This document shows, one piece after another, positions 49,175 through 58,582 of a stretch of DNA of 64,000 nt (within the stretch, counting starts at the first letter, position 1; each line of letters starts with the position of its first letter). The notes below the pieces were generated by a model. It saw only the letters and a list, made by a program, of their open reading frames with translations, was not told where the DNA came from and searched no databases. The DNA is from Shinella lacus (GTDB taxonomy: Bacteria > Pseudomonadota > Alphaproteobacteria > Rhizobiales > Rhizobiaceae). The stretch lies in NCBI RefSeq assembly GCF_010994755.1, contig NZ_WHSB02000004.1, positions 248,001 to 312,000 of the forward strand. Reading direction: 5' to 3'. A program made the position numbers and the translations under genes.

Positions 49175-49722
49175 GCGGAGCCCAGGCGTCCAACACCTTC
49201 CTGCTGCGCACCATGCTGCGCCAGCACATCGAGATCCGCGAGCTGAAGCGCCGGCTGCTGAACATGGTGCGTGAAGGCAAGGTCATCGAGCATCATCCCG
49301 ATGATCCCAAAAAGCTGAAGGCCGACCTTGGCCCGGAAGGTTCTCCGGTCCCTTCACCGTGGTTGGAATTCTCGGAGCGCGCCGGGGCGGTAAAGTCGAT
49401 CTCGCGCCCATCGATCGGCGAGCGCGTCACGGTCATCTCGCCGGACGGCGAGCTCGGCCAGGCGTCCCGTGTCATCCTTGGCGGCTTCTCCGATCAGAAC
49501 GCTCACCCGGAGCAAGCGGCCGATGGCGAGCTGATCCAGACGATCGGCGGAGCCGTGCTGCGCTTCCACAGTGGCGGCCTCGATATCAAGGGCCGGCTGC
49601 ATGTCGACGGCGACGTCCGCGCCGAGGGTGGAGCCTTCGAGCACGAAGGCGTCAATGTCGGCAATAATCACATCCATACCGGTGACGACATGGACGGTCT
49701 CACCGGGCCGCCACAAAGCTGA
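49171..49722 (+). CDS. Baseplate assembly protein V (tail spike)
   Basis: This 183-residue protein forms the membrane-piercing spike at the tail tip. Family features: ISRPSIGERVTVISPDGELG, the beta-helix region GGAVLRFHSGGLDIKGRLHV and the C-terminal tip NVGNNHIHTGDD with the HxH that coordinates iron in P2 gpV. First gene of the P2-like baseplate module. Confidence 0.9.
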   Translation: MSGAQASNTFLLRTMLRQHIEIRELKRRLLNMVREGKVIEHHPDDPKKLKADLGPEGSPVPSPWLEFSERAGAVKSISRPSIGERVTVISPDGELGQASRVILGGFSDQNAHPEQAADGELIQTIGGAVLRFHSGGLDIKGRLHVDGDVRAEGGAFEHEGVNVGNNHIHTGDDMDGLTGPPQS

Positions 49723-49732
49723 AGGAAGCACC

Positions 49733-49927
49733 ATGGAAAAGAAGACCTACGAAATCCTCACCGACACGTTCCCGGCGCGCGCGCCTCTTGGCACCGGCGC
49801 GACGATCGACCTGACCGAGGGCGAGGCAAAGTACCCGCTGCTCTCCGAGGAAATCCGCCTTGCCGGCTCCAAGCCTGCCGTAAAACCGAAGGGCAAGGCC
49901 GGCGGCTCGGAAGGCGAAGGAGCCTGA
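49733..49927 (+). CDS. Small hypothetical baseplate-region protein
   Basis: This 64-residue protein begins MEKKTYEILTDTFPARAPLG, has a short beta domain (TGATIDLTEGEAKYPLL) and a Lys/Gly-rich tail. GAAGGA lies before the ATG. No family was recognised. Confidence 0.65.
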   Translation: MEKKTYEILTDTFPARAPLGTGATIDLTEGEAKYPLLSEEIRLAGSKPAVKPKGKAGGSEGEGA

Positions 49928-49928
49928 C

Positions 49929-50306
49929 ATGCGCATTCCGCGTGGCCTCGACCGGAACACATTCCAGATCGTCGAAGGCTGGCCCTATGTCGAGGTCCTG
50001 CTGATCGACGTCTTCGGAACCCGCGTCGGGCTGCGTGTCCTGCGCCGCTGGTATGGCTCGGATGTGCCGGACTATGTCGACGCGCCTGGCGATCGCACCG
50101 AGATCCTTGAGCTGCTGGCCGACATCGCCGCTGCCACCGACACCATCCGCGACCTTGAGACTGGTGAAGCCGTCGTTCGCTTCACCCATGCCTCCGAGGT
50201 GACGGCCGGCCGCGACGGCCAGTATGGCGTGCTTTGCCACTTTGACGATCTCTTCTCCGGCGAAAGCCATGACATCGCCCTTGAGCGGCTGAAGGCGGCA
50301 GCATGA
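49929..50306 (+). CDS. Baseplate wedge protein W/gp25-like
   Basis: This 125-residue member of the GPW/gp25 family has the pattern VLLIDVFGTRVGLRVLRRWY and LLADIAAATDTIRDLETGEA followed by VRFTHASEV. It links the spike hub to the sheath. It overlaps the next gene by four bases. Confidence 0.85.
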   Translation: MRIPRGLDRNTFQIVEGWPYVEVLLIDVFGTRVGLRVLRRWYGSDVPDYVDAPGDRTEILELLADIAAATDTIRDLETGEAVVRFTHASEVTAGRDGQYGVLCHFDDLFSGESHDIALERLKAAA

Positions 50307-51154
50307 CGACGACGCTCGACATTTCCAGCCTTCCCGCGCCGCAAGTCGTTCGCACCATCGATCCCGAAGCCGAGGTTGCCGCCTTCGTCGCGGCGCTGAA
50401 AGAAGCCCTCCCGCAATGGCGTGGCGTCTTCGAGGGCGATAGCTTTCAGAAGATCTGCCAAGTGTGGGCGCTCCGCCTCATCATGAAGGAGCAGGAGCAC
50501 AACGAGGATGCCCGCTCGATCCTGCTTGCCTATGCAAAAGGCCCGGCGCTCGACCACATCCTCACCACCTATCATCGCACGCCACGCCTGCCGGGCGAAC
50601 TCGACGAAGACTATCGCGCGCGCGGCCAGCTCGCGCCCGAAGCCATGGCGGATCTCGGCATTACCCATGGCGGCTATATATTCCGCGTTCGAAGTGCCTT
50701 CAAAGACGCCATAAAGGACGTTCGACCGATCCGCCGTGACGGCGGGCGCATCGAACTGCGCCTGCTTGGCCGCAATGAAACGGGCGCGGTTTCCGATGCG
50801 GTGCTCGCCGCGATCATCCGCGCCTTCCAGCCGGAAGGCGCAACCCAGTCGACAGACATTCTCACGGTCCTGCCCGCCGAGATCGACGAGCGGCATGTGA
50901 CGGTGCGGCTTGCCATTCCGCGTGGCCCTGACCCGACGCCGGTGCGCTTGGCAGCGCGCACGAAGCTTGAAGCCTATGCCGCGTCAGTGCATCGCATCAA
51001 TGCCGGCCTCTATGTCGACGCGCTCTATGCCGCCGCCCATGTGCCGCCCGTCATCACGGTCAGCATGACGGGCCTGACGGAAAACATCTTGCGGCGCCCC
51101 GAGGTGGCGATCCGGCTCGTCATCGATGACGTCATTGTCGAGGTGATGCCGTGA
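50303..51154 (+). CDS. Baseplate wedge protein J
   Basis: This 283-residue protein of the baseplate J family has QVVRTIDPEAEVAAFVAALK, the LLAYAKGPALDHILTTYHRT region and GITHGGYIFRVRSAFKDAIK, with a C-terminal ARTKLEAYAASVHRINAGLY. Conserved in P2 and Mu-type contractile tails. Overlaps W and I by four bases. Confidence 0.9.
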   Translation: MTTTLDISSLPAPQVVRTIDPEAEVAAFVAALKEALPQWRGVFEGDSFQKICQVWALRLIMKEQEHNEDARSILLAYAKGPALDHILTTYHRTPRLPGELDEDYRARGQLAPEAMADLGITHGGYIFRVRSAFKDAIKDVRPIRRDGGRIELRLLGRNETGAVSDAVLAAIIRAFQPEGATQSTDILTVLPAEIDERHVTVRLAIPRGPDPTPVRLAARTKLEAYAASVHRINAGLYVDALYAAAHVPPVITVSMTGLTENILRRPEVAIRLVIDDVIVEVMP

Positions 51155-52377
51155 GCAATCCTTTGCCGCCTGAGCTGCACCTGCTGCCGCTGCAATCATC
51201 GACCATCCCACAACGCGCAGCCGCCGCAATCGGCGCGCTCGCGGCCGACCTGGACGATCCGATCGCCCTGATGGCGAACCCTGTCCTGGTCCCGGCAGAA
51301 GCCCTGCCGCATCTTGCCTGGGGATGGTCGACGGATTACTGGCGCGCCGATTGGCCAGAACATCGCAAGCGCCAGGTCGTGCTGGAGCAGCCCGCATTCC
51401 ATCGCCTCAAGGGCACAATCCCGGCCGATCGCATGGCCTGCGGTTATGCCGATGCCGAGCTGATTTCCTACCATCTGCCACGCGACGGTTTCATGATCGG
51501 TCGATCGCCGACGCCGGAAGCTTATGAGGCATGGCTTCGCGCCCTGCCGGAGATCCGCATCTATCCGCTGCCGCCGCGCGCGACGAAGACGCCGCCGCTC
51601 GGCGGGGCACTCGGACGCCATCCAGTGTTTCGCGGCTCGCCCATGCAGCAGGCGCGCCGGGCCGAGCTGCGCAAGGGTGACAAGGTCACCGCTCTCGTGG
51701 TCTCCGGCGAGGCGTTCGATCCGGATGGCGTGGCGATCGCCGAGATCGAGCGCGTCTCTGTTCCGGTCGCGCCCTCCGCAACGCTTGCCGTAGGCCAAGG
51801 CCCGCTCACCCGTCCGATCGGCAAGCCGGCATCGACGCGCCGTGTCTTCGACTTCGACTGGCGGCCGGTATCGACCGACCCGTTCGACATGAAGCCCGGC
51901 CTTCCATCGATGATGCCGGCAGAGGCGACACCGCGCCGCGTGCCGATCCCGCATCCACATCGCCCCTGGCGCATCGTCGTCGGCCGCACGCCCGTTGGCG
52001 GCGCGGTCGCCGCCGCACCGGCGCGCGAGGATTTCTATCTGGCGCTTCGGGTTGCCGATGGCACCGGGCCATCCGGCTCCCGGCCGCGCACCGGTGCCAT
52101 CGGCCGTTCGCGTCTGCCGCGCGCCGCCTTCACCAAGGAACTGGCCGTCCTGGTGGCGCGGCCGAGGAAGCGCGGCTTTCCGTTTTCCGGAAGCCGCATC
52201 ACGCCCGACCCGATCGACAAAACCAAGGACGTCTTGTCGGCGATCGCCAGTGCCCAGGTCGCCCGCGATCTCGTCACCGTGAACTTCAACGTGGTGCGCG
52301 ACCTCACTGTCGCGGACTTCAACGACATCGACGAACGCACCCGCATCGGCGCGGTCAAACTTATGAGCAGGAGATAG
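51151..52377 (+). CDS. Tail protein I with long C-terminal extension
   Basis: The first 140 or so residues follow the P2 gpI pattern (PAEALPHLAWGWSTDYWRAD, then WPEHRKRQVVLEQPAFHRLK and GTIPADRMACGYADAE). The protein continues to 408 residues, about twice the usual length. The extra part is Arg/Pro/Ala rich with repeated short strands (PRRVPIPHPHRPWRIVVGRT) and may carry a further baseplate or fibre-anchoring domain. Confidence 0.82.
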   Translation: MSNPLPPELHLLPLQSSTIPQRAAAAIGALAADLDDPIALMANPVLVPAEALPHLAWGWSTDYWRADWPEHRKRQVVLEQPAFHRLKGTIPADRMACGYADAELISYHLPRDGFMIGRSPTPEAYEAWLRALPEIRIYPLPPRATKTPPLGGALGRHPVFRGSPMQQARRAELRKGDKVTALVVSGEAFDPDGVAIAEIERVSVPVAPSATLAVGQGPLTRPIGKPASTRRVFDFDWRPVSTDPFDMKPGLPSMMPAEATPRRVPIPHPHRPWRIVVGRTPVGGAVAAAPAREDFYLALRVADGTGPSGSRPRTGAIGRSRLPRAAFTKELAVLVARPRKRGFPFSGSRITPDPIDKTKDVLSAIASAQVARDLVTVNFNVVRDLTVADFNDIDERTRIGAVKLMSRR

Positions 52378-52381
52378 CCTC

Positions 52382-54730
52382 ATGTATCAACGCGTCACAA
52401 TCAGCCAGGACGAACACTTCCGCCAGGAAGACGTCGATCGCCTGGGCACGTTCCCGCAGGCCGGCGACGAGATGTTGACCCAGGACTGGCTCGGCACGGC
52501 CCGCTATCGCGGGTTCTCCACCGTCAAGGACGGGCAGAACGCCGTCGTCGTCGCCACCGGCGCTGCCTATGTGAACTTCCGCCAGTATGCGCTCGAAGCG
52601 CCCGTCACAGTCAGCCTGGTCGCGGAAAAGCCGCTGATCGCGGGCCAGAAGCGCGTCGTGGTGCTCGCAGGACAGGGCATCGACGATCGCCCGGCGCCGG
52701 CCGTCTCTCGTGATAAGACGGTCGAGGTGCCGGATGGCGCTGGTGGAACGACCACGCAGGACATCGTCACCACCGTTTCGCCCTACGTTCGCAACGTCGT
52801 CGAGATCGCAAAGCTTGCCTCCGGTCTGTCCACCCAGGAGCTTGATCCGCCGATCCCCGCAAACGTCGTGCCGTTCTGCCGCATCGTCCTCGATGTCAAC
52901 GGCATCGTCGGCGATCCGGAAATGCTCGACGATCACCGCATCCGGTCGGTCAACGATCTCGACGCGATTATTTCTCAGCAGGGCGCCATCCTCGACGTGG
53001 TGCGCGGCGAGGTGCAGGCGCTGCGCAACGACCTGGTCGGCATCTCCGGCTTCCTGAAGTCCACCGTCAGCTACGCGACCCTCGACCAGATCATCTACGA
53101 CGTCGCGACGCTGAAGGACGTCAACGATATCGGCGACACGGGCGCACCCTATGCGCTCGATCGGCTTGCCAATGACAGCGAGGTCAACACGGCGCATCCC
53201 GACTTCAAGGGTCGTGTCGACGAAGGCTTGCAGGCGCCTTATGCCGCAGAAGACCGCGTTCCGCTCTCACTGTTCAACGCGAACGACATCCGCCTGATGC
53301 ACCAGGACAAGGGCGTGCTCTTCCCCGCCTACGATCCCGAGATCGGCCATATCGTGCATTCGACGGGCCAGACCGCGCCGCTCGGCGGGACCGTCACACA
53401 GACCATGTCGCTTGTCCGCATGCACATGACCCGCGTCCGCATCCGCTATGGCGGCTACTACCATTATATGAACCCGCTGCTCTGGCATCCGCTGCGCTAC
53501 CAGACGGACATTGTGTATCGCGTCTGGGCGCAGCAGGCAGAGGCGTTCGCCTATCCCTACGGCTACTACATCAACCGCTATCCCTACTGGAACCGCTACT
53601 GGCGCTATGGCGTCATCGTCGATCGCTACGTCTACAGCTATGACGTCTGGCGCAAGACGAACCTGACCATCCAGGGCGTCATCAAGGCGCAGACCTGGTT
53701 GCAGTCGCAGGAACGTTATATCCCGGCGATCCGCCTCGGCCTGCTCAATTGGGAGAACGGCGCGGAAATCACAGTAGCACTCTGCAAGCTGCGGCCAGAC
53801 GGCTCTCCGGACCCGGAAAAGACGCTCCAGACCGTCACGCTGAATTCGTCCAGCTTTGTTCGCTATGTCCGCGGCAAGGATGCGACGATGACGCGCTTTG
53901 CCTTCCCGGTTCCGGCGCATGTTGGGCGCGAGGGCGTCGGTTACGTCACCTCTGTTACCGGCAACGTCACGGTTGCAATGGCAACCGGTGACCAGTTCCT
54001 TGGTGGCAACTACTTCGAGAGCACGGACGGCAACTTCTTCGTCGGTTCGATCACGCAGGACATGGCTCACGCCGTAGAATACTGTAAGTTCCGCGCCACG
54101 ACGCTGGATGTTCGCTTGAACAACCTGTCGCTTTCGGGTGGCGTGCAAAACGTCGACATCAACTGCCCGGCGGTAGTGCCGGACAACACGGGTGTTGCCT
54201 GGCAGGCCAATTCGGGCGGGGCATGGAAGACGATGGCGAACCTGCCGTCGGACGAAACGGCCCCGGATCCTGATCCCACCGACGTCTTTGGCGTTGGCAC
54301 CACAGCAACCTACGACTTCCGGGCTTTCCTGACCGGGAACGAGTGGGTGATGCCGGTGCTTGATCTCACGGGCTCGGAACGCACGGTGTTTCGTGCAGAT
54401 GACGACGTTCATTACATCAGCAAGGCCCGTACCGTGCCGTCTGGCACGACATGGGTGAAACTTTATGTCACCGCGACGATCCCCAAATATGACGCGGCCC
54501 GCCATACGCTGAGCGCCAAGATTCACCACGGCACGGCGCTGACGACGGTCGTCAACCCTGTTGGCGCACCGGTTATCAAACCGATCCCCGAAAACAACGC
54601 CGTCGAGGCGACATGGGAATTCACGGTCGATCCGTCAAATGACGTCTACCAGACGCATGTGCTGGCCTCGACCAACAATATCGCGTTCCCGATCGCCATC
54701 GCGAAAGTGTTCTCGAAGGTCACGCAGTAA
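52382..54730 (+). CDS. Large tail tip/fibre-anchoring protein (DUF4815-like)
   Basis: This 782-residue protein begins MYQRVTISQDEHFRQEDVDR and has the DUF4815-like N-terminus with GTFPQAGDEMLTQDWLGTAR. Residues 353-424 are extraordinarily aromatic: 17 Tyr and 5 Trp in 73 residues. The last 250 residues are beta-rich. By position between I and the fibre it probably links baseplate and receptor-binding fibre, the role of P2 gpH's N-terminal part. Confidence 0.72.
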   Translation: MYQRVTISQDEHFRQEDVDRLGTFPQAGDEMLTQDWLGTARYRGFSTVKDGQNAVVVATGAAYVNFRQYALEAPVTVSLVAEKPLIAGQKRVVVLAGQGIDDRPAPAVSRDKTVEVPDGAGGTTTQDIVTTVSPYVRNVVEIAKLASGLSTQELDPPIPANVVPFCRIVLDVNGIVGDPEMLDDHRIRSVNDLDAIISQQGAILDVVRGEVQALRNDLVGISGFLKSTVSYATLDQIIYDVATLKDVNDIGDTGAPYALDRLANDSEVNTAHPDFKGRVDEGLQAPYAAEDRVPLSLFNANDIRLMHQDKGVLFPAYDPEIGHIVHSTGQTAPLGGTVTQTMSLVRMHMTRVRIRYGGYYHYMNPLLWHPLRYQTDIVYRVWAQQAEAFAYPYGYYINRYPYWNRYWRYGVIVDRYVYSYDVWRKTNLTIQGVIKAQTWLQSQERYIPAIRLGLLNWENGAEITVALCKLRPDGSPDPEKTLQTVTLNSSSFVRYVRGKDATMTRFAFPVPAHVGREGVGYVTSVTGNVTVAMATGDQFLGGNYFESTDGNFFVGSITQDMAHAVEYCKFRATTLDVRLNNLSLSGGVQNVDINCPAVVPDNTGVAWQANSGGAWKTMANLPSDETAPDPDPTDVFGVGTTATYDFRAFLTGNEWVMPVLDLTGSERTVFRADDDVHYISKARTVPSGTTWVKLYVTATIPKYDAARHTLSAKIHHGTALTTVVNPVGAPVIKPIPENNAVEATWEFTVDPSNDVYQTHVLASTNNIAFPIAIAKVFSKVTQ

Positions 54731-56737
54731 ATGGCAACCAACCCTGCCTCCCTCTTCGACCTTCCGGGCGACCGGCTGCTGGACAACCTGAAGCGGGCCT
54801 TGAGCCTGCTTCACGAGCGCGGTGAAGCAGCGGCCGAGGCCATCTCGGATCTCCAGGCGGGCCAGGTCGCCGCCGTCGATGATCTCGTCCAGCAGATCAC
54901 GACGAACTTTTCCGAGCTGTTCACGGACGGTTCGGTTGTCGTGCAGGCCCTTCAGGAGGGCCACTACACCTCGGCCGATATCGATGGTCCGGTGATCTTC
55001 GACGTCCAGAACGGGCTTTCCCTCTCGCTCGACGTCTCCGGGCCGATCGGCTTTTCGCCAGCTCCGATCGTCATGATCGGCCATAATGCGAGCGCGGCCG
55101 ATTTCGCGGCTGCCCGTGTCGTCTCCTGGAACAAGGAGACCAGCACGCTCGTGGTCAACATCCTCACCGTGAACGGCAGTGAGGGACCGCACAATGACTG
55201 CTACGTCGAGGTCGGACTGCTGTCGGCTCTTGCCGAGGTCTCGATGCTGGAGCAGGTGCAGGCGCTTCTCGGCCTGACACAAGACGCGCGGGATGCGGCG
55301 GCGGCTCACGTTGCCACGGCGGCGGGCCACGTTTCGAGCGCGGCATCGGCACAGTCCGCAGCCGAGACGGCGCGGTTCAGTGCGCAGGGTTTTGCCTCGG
55401 CCGCTGCCGGTTACCGCGATACCGCTCTCGGCTATCGCGATCAGGCGGCGACGTCTGCCGCGCTGGCTGCGTCTTCGGCCGGTCAGATCGTCAACGTGCT
55501 CGATCGCGTGGATGTGTTGCCGACGCTCAATCTCGATCTTACCGACATCAATGGAGCGCCGTTCAAGGGCAACCTGACACGCGCGACGGGTGGTGGGTAT
55601 CGGCAGAATTCCAAGGGCGTCTTGGTTCCGACCGCTGCCAATGCGCCGGTGATCGACTACGATGTAGATGGAAAGCCGAAGGGGGCGGGGTTCTTTAGTG
55701 CTTACACGAACCTGCTGCTTTACTCGGAGCAGTTCGATAATGCGGCCTGGTTCAAGGCTAACCTGACTGTCTCAGCCGATGCGACGATTGCTCCAGACGG
55801 AAACCTGACGATGGATGCTCTGGTTGAGGATGCAGCAACGTCCCAGCACAGCATTTCGAGGGTGGCGACCAAGAGCGCCAGCGCTCTGCCTTACACTCTC
55901 TCTCTTTTTGTGAAGGCCGGCAAGGGCCGCCAGATTGTTCTGAACCTCTTCGGGGCTGGGTATGCCGGTGGCGTCCAGATGCGCTTCAACCCGGAGGCGG
56001 GTGCAATTACCACCGCAGCTTTCGCTTATGGAACCGGCTTTGCCTCGGGTTCGGGCTCATTCGCGAAGGTTAGCGATGGGGTCTATCTAGTATGGGTCAC
56101 TGCAACATCTGACACTACAACGTCGATCGGCGGGCAGTTTGGACTGCATAATGGGACGGCGCTGTCGTACACCGGCGACGGCACGTCCGGGGTCAACGCA
56201 TGGGGCGCCCAACTCACCCAAACCGCCTTCCCCGGGCCCTACGTCCCGACCACCTCGGCGGCGGTCGTGCGCAATGCGGATAGTATGGTCATCAGCGGGA
56301 CGGATTTTACGGATTTCTTTAATCCGATCGAGGGGACGATTTTCGCGGAATTCAGGGCCCCCGCGTATGGCGCATCGCAACTAGCATGGACGCTGTCCGA
56401 TGGGACCTACCCTAATGCCTTATTTGGCGCTTTGAATACAGACGGCAGAATTTATACTCTGGGCGGCGGGGGCTGGAATTTGAGCCTGCCCCCTGGGCCA
56501 ACAATCGACGCGGCGACAGCGAAGATGGCGACAACCTACGCCACGAGCGCGGTGCGTATGTCTGTGAACGGGGCCGTGGCTGTAGCTGATACATCGGTTA
56601 CAGTACCAGCGTTGTCACGCCTCTCAATAGGCGGCGATTGGCTTGGTACTGGAAACCATCTTCGTGGGTTTATCCGCCGCATCATCTATTGGCCCAAGGC
56701 CCTGAGCGCCACTGACCTACAGAGGATCACGGCATGA
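54731..56737 (+). CDS. Tail fibre with Ala-rich shaft and LamG-like C-terminal domain
   Basis: This 668-residue protein has an N-terminal anchoring region, then Ala/Ser-rich helical repeats (about 190-258: AAAHVATAAGHVSSAASAQS; ARFSAQGFASAAAGYRD) typical of trimeric fibre shafts. The beta-sandwich C-terminus (YTNLLLYSEQFDNAAWFKAN; GFIRRIIYWPKALSATDLQR) is a concanavalin/LamG-like glycan-binding fold. The DNA of the second half is more AT-rich than the rest of the phage, which suggests receptor-binding domain exchange. Confidence 0.85.
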   Translation: MATNPASLFDLPGDRLLDNLKRALSLLHERGEAAAEAISDLQAGQVAAVDDLVQQITTNFSELFTDGSVVVQALQEGHYTSADIDGPVIFDVQNGLSLSLDVSGPIGFSPAPIVMIGHNASAADFAAARVVSWNKETSTLVVNILTVNGSEGPHNDCYVEVGLLSALAEVSMLEQVQALLGLTQDARDAAAAHVATAAGHVSSAASAQSAAETARFSAQGFASAAAGYRDTALGYRDQAATSAALAASSAGQIVNVLDRVDVLPTLNLDLTDINGAPFKGNLTRATGGGYRQNSKGVLVPTAANAPVIDYDVDGKPKGAGFFSAYTNLLLYSEQFDNAAWFKANLTVSADATIAPDGNLTMDALVEDAATSQHSISRVATKSASALPYTLSLFVKAGKGRQIVLNLFGAGYAGGVQMRFNPEAGAITTAAFAYGTGFASGSGSFAKVSDGVYLVWVTATSDTTTSIGGQFGLHNGTALSYTGDGTSGVNAWGAQLTQTAFPGPYVPTTSAAVVRNADSMVISGTDFTDFFNPIEGTIFAEFRAPAYGASQLAWTLSDGTYPNALFGALNTDGRIYTLGGGGWNLSLPPGPTIDAATAKMATTYATSAVRMSVNGAVAVADTSVTVPALSRLSIGGDWLGTGNHLRGFIRRIIYWPKALSATDLQRITA

Positions 56738-57147
56738 TCGACCATATCTTGATTTATGCCGATGACGCCGCTCGCGATGCGGCCTGGCCCGCGCCGGAAG
56801 ACAACCCGCCAAGCTGGACGGACGGCGAGCGATCCATCATGCCGACGCGCATCGTGCATGCGCGGGCCAGCTATGACGCCGAAGGCAATGAGACCTCGCC
56901 AGAGGTGACGGCGCCCGGCTCATATCTGGTGATCCGCACGCCGAGCCGTGACGCGGAGATCGAGGCGATGGCCGAATGCATCATCGCCACCGATGCCGGC
57001 CTGATGGCGGACGGTCAGCCCTACGTCCTCAAATGCTCGCTCCAGCCGGAGACCGTCCTCGGCCAGGTCGATCCGGTCTGGGCGGGCTCGCCCTATGCCA
57101 TCCCGGTCGGCTCGCCGGCCTCTGCTCTCGATGACTGGAGGGTCTGA
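56734..57147 (+). CDS. Small fibre-region protein, possibly tail-fibre accessory
   Basis: This 137-residue protein starts MIDHILIYADDAARDAAWPA, overlapping the fibre stop by four bases. It has mixed composition, with LVIRTPSRDAEIEAMAECII and SALDDWRV at the end. No family is named; co-encoding with the fibre suggests an assembly chaperone or minor tip protein. Confidence 0.65.
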   Translation: MIDHILIYADDAARDAAWPAPEDNPPSWTDGERSIMPTRIVHARASYDAEGNETSPEVTAPGSYLVIRTPSRDAEIEAMAECIIATDAGLMADGQPYVLKCSLQPETVLGQVDPVWAGSPYAIPVGSPASALDDWRV

Positions 57148-57569
57148 TGCCGACACCTGTTGCCAATAAGAACCGCGCCGGCCTGATGGGGCCGGAGCAC
57201 GTTAAGCAGCTCGACGGCAAAGCAGACCAGACGGCGCTCGACGCTGCCGCCACCACGGCCGCCAATGCGACCGCTGCCGTCAAGGCCGACCTCGCGACGG
57301 TCATCACCGCAAACCGTACGGCCATCGTCGGTGACAAGCTGGTTGCCAACACGGCAAGCGGTGCGATCGTGGTGACACTTCCCGTAACGCCGGCCGCTGG
57401 CACGCCCGTCAGGGTCTACCGAGATGGCGCCAACACCGTCACGATCGCTCGCAACGGCTCGACCATCGAGGGCGCCGCCGAAGACCTCGTCCTCGACGAG
57501 GACAAGCGCGGCGTCCGGATGACGTACCTGTTCGGGACGTGGAAAGCTTTTCCAGAGGTGCTTGCATGA
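57147..57569 (+). CDS. Fibre-region protein with Ala-rich stalk and beta-roll end
   Basis: This 140-residue protein starts MPTPVANKNRAGLMGPEHVK. An Ala/Thr-rich helix (DAAATTAANATAAVKADLAT) is followed by strands (TVTIARNGSTIEGAAEDLVL) like those of phage tail-tip adhesins. It overlaps the next gene by four bases. Probably a minor fibre or adhesin base. Confidence 0.65.
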   Translation: MPTPVANKNRAGLMGPEHVKQLDGKADQTALDAAATTAANATAAVKADLATVITANRTAIVGDKLVANTASGAIVVTLPVTPAAGTPVRVYRDGANTVTIARNGSTIEGAAEDLVLDEDKRGVRMTYLFGTWKAFPEVLA

Positions 57570-58582
57570 ATTACTCCGCTCTTTTTGGCTCAACCGCAGC
57601 ACCATCCGCTCAAATTGTTATCGCGCTGAAGGCCAGAACCTGGACAGCGCCTCGCGACTGCACGGTTAAAGCTTCCGCCTTCGGCGCGTCCGGAAGTGGG
57701 GGTGCTCGCCGTGGGGCCGGCGGTAACGCGACCGGCGGCGGCTCCGGCGCGCGATGCACAAAGATCATCAAGCTGAAGGCCGGTGATACTCTTACCCTCG
57801 CTCCAGGGGCTGGTGGCGCTGGTGTGTCCACCACCAACGGGACCGTCCAAGGCAATGCCGGGGGCAACTCGACGATCACGGGTCCGAACGGGCTGAACAT
57901 GATCGCAGGAGGGGGTGGACCCGGCCAGGCGAATGCGGCTGGCAACGTTGCTCTCCCTGGCGGAGCAGGAGGCATCGCGACGGGTGGTGATGAGAACGTA
58001 TCGGGATGCAGAGGCGGAAATGCTGCGGCCGGCAATTCGTCGACAGATGTCCGCGCGACTGGTGGCGGCTCGGTTCCTCTTCTCGACAGCAATGGACGTG
58101 GCGGCGATATCCTCGGCAATCATAACCAGATCGCGACCGGCGGTGGCGGTGTCGGCGGTCACGGTGGTGACGCGAATGCTGGCTTGCTTGCGACGGGCGG
58201 AGGCGGCTCCCACGGCGACGGTGAGACCAGGACATCGGGGGCCGGAGATGGCGCTCCGGGCACCACGATCTCGCCAAGCGTCTCGCTGGCCTCATGGCTC
58301 CTGGCATCCGGTTCCGGATCCGCTGGGAAAAATACAACGGCAGACCCGGCCGGTTTAGGAGGCGGGGGTGGCGGCGCATATCAGAACAGCACGAGCGCCG
58401 CGTTCTCCGGAATTCCGGGCTTCTTGGGCGGGGGTGGCGGCGCGCAAGGACAGTCCGGCTCGGCCACAGCGAGAGGCAACAGCGAAGCGCTCTTTGGTGC
58501 AACCGGCGGCGCGTGTTGCGCGAGCGGGACCGCGGCCACAGAAAAGGGCGGCGACGGCTTCTTCATCCTGGAGGTCTATTGA
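57566..58582 (+). CDS. Glycine-rich tail adhesin
   Basis: This 338-residue protein is dominated by Gly, Asn, Ser and Ala, with many GGGG-type runs (LGGGGGGAYQNST; FLGGGGGAQGQSG), probably a polyglycine-helix bundle as in T-even tip adhesins. The N-terminus (TWTAPRDCTVKASAFGASGS) resembles a tail-tip docking strand. It may define host range. Confidence 0.75.
   Translation: MNYSALFGSTAAPSAQIVIALKARTWTAPRDCTVKASAFGASGSGGARRGAGGNATGGGSGARCTKIIKLKAGDTLTLAPGAGGAGVSTTNGTVQGNAGGNSTITGPNGLNMIAGGGGPGQANAAGNVALPGGAGGIATGGDENVSGCRGGNAAAGNSSTDVRATGGGSVPLLDSNGRGGDILGNHNQIATGGGGVGGHGGDANAGLLATGGGGSHGDGETRTSGAGDGAPGTTISPSVSLASWLLASGSGSAGKNTTADPAGLGGGGGGAYQNSTSAAFSGIPGFLGGGGGAQGQSGSATARGNSEALFGATGGACCASGTAATEKGGDGFFILEVY

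Noticed and set aside
53267-54529. 420-codon minus-strand frame opposite the large tail-tip gene
   Set aside because: Shadow of a plus-strand gene with normal start, overlaps and protein composition.
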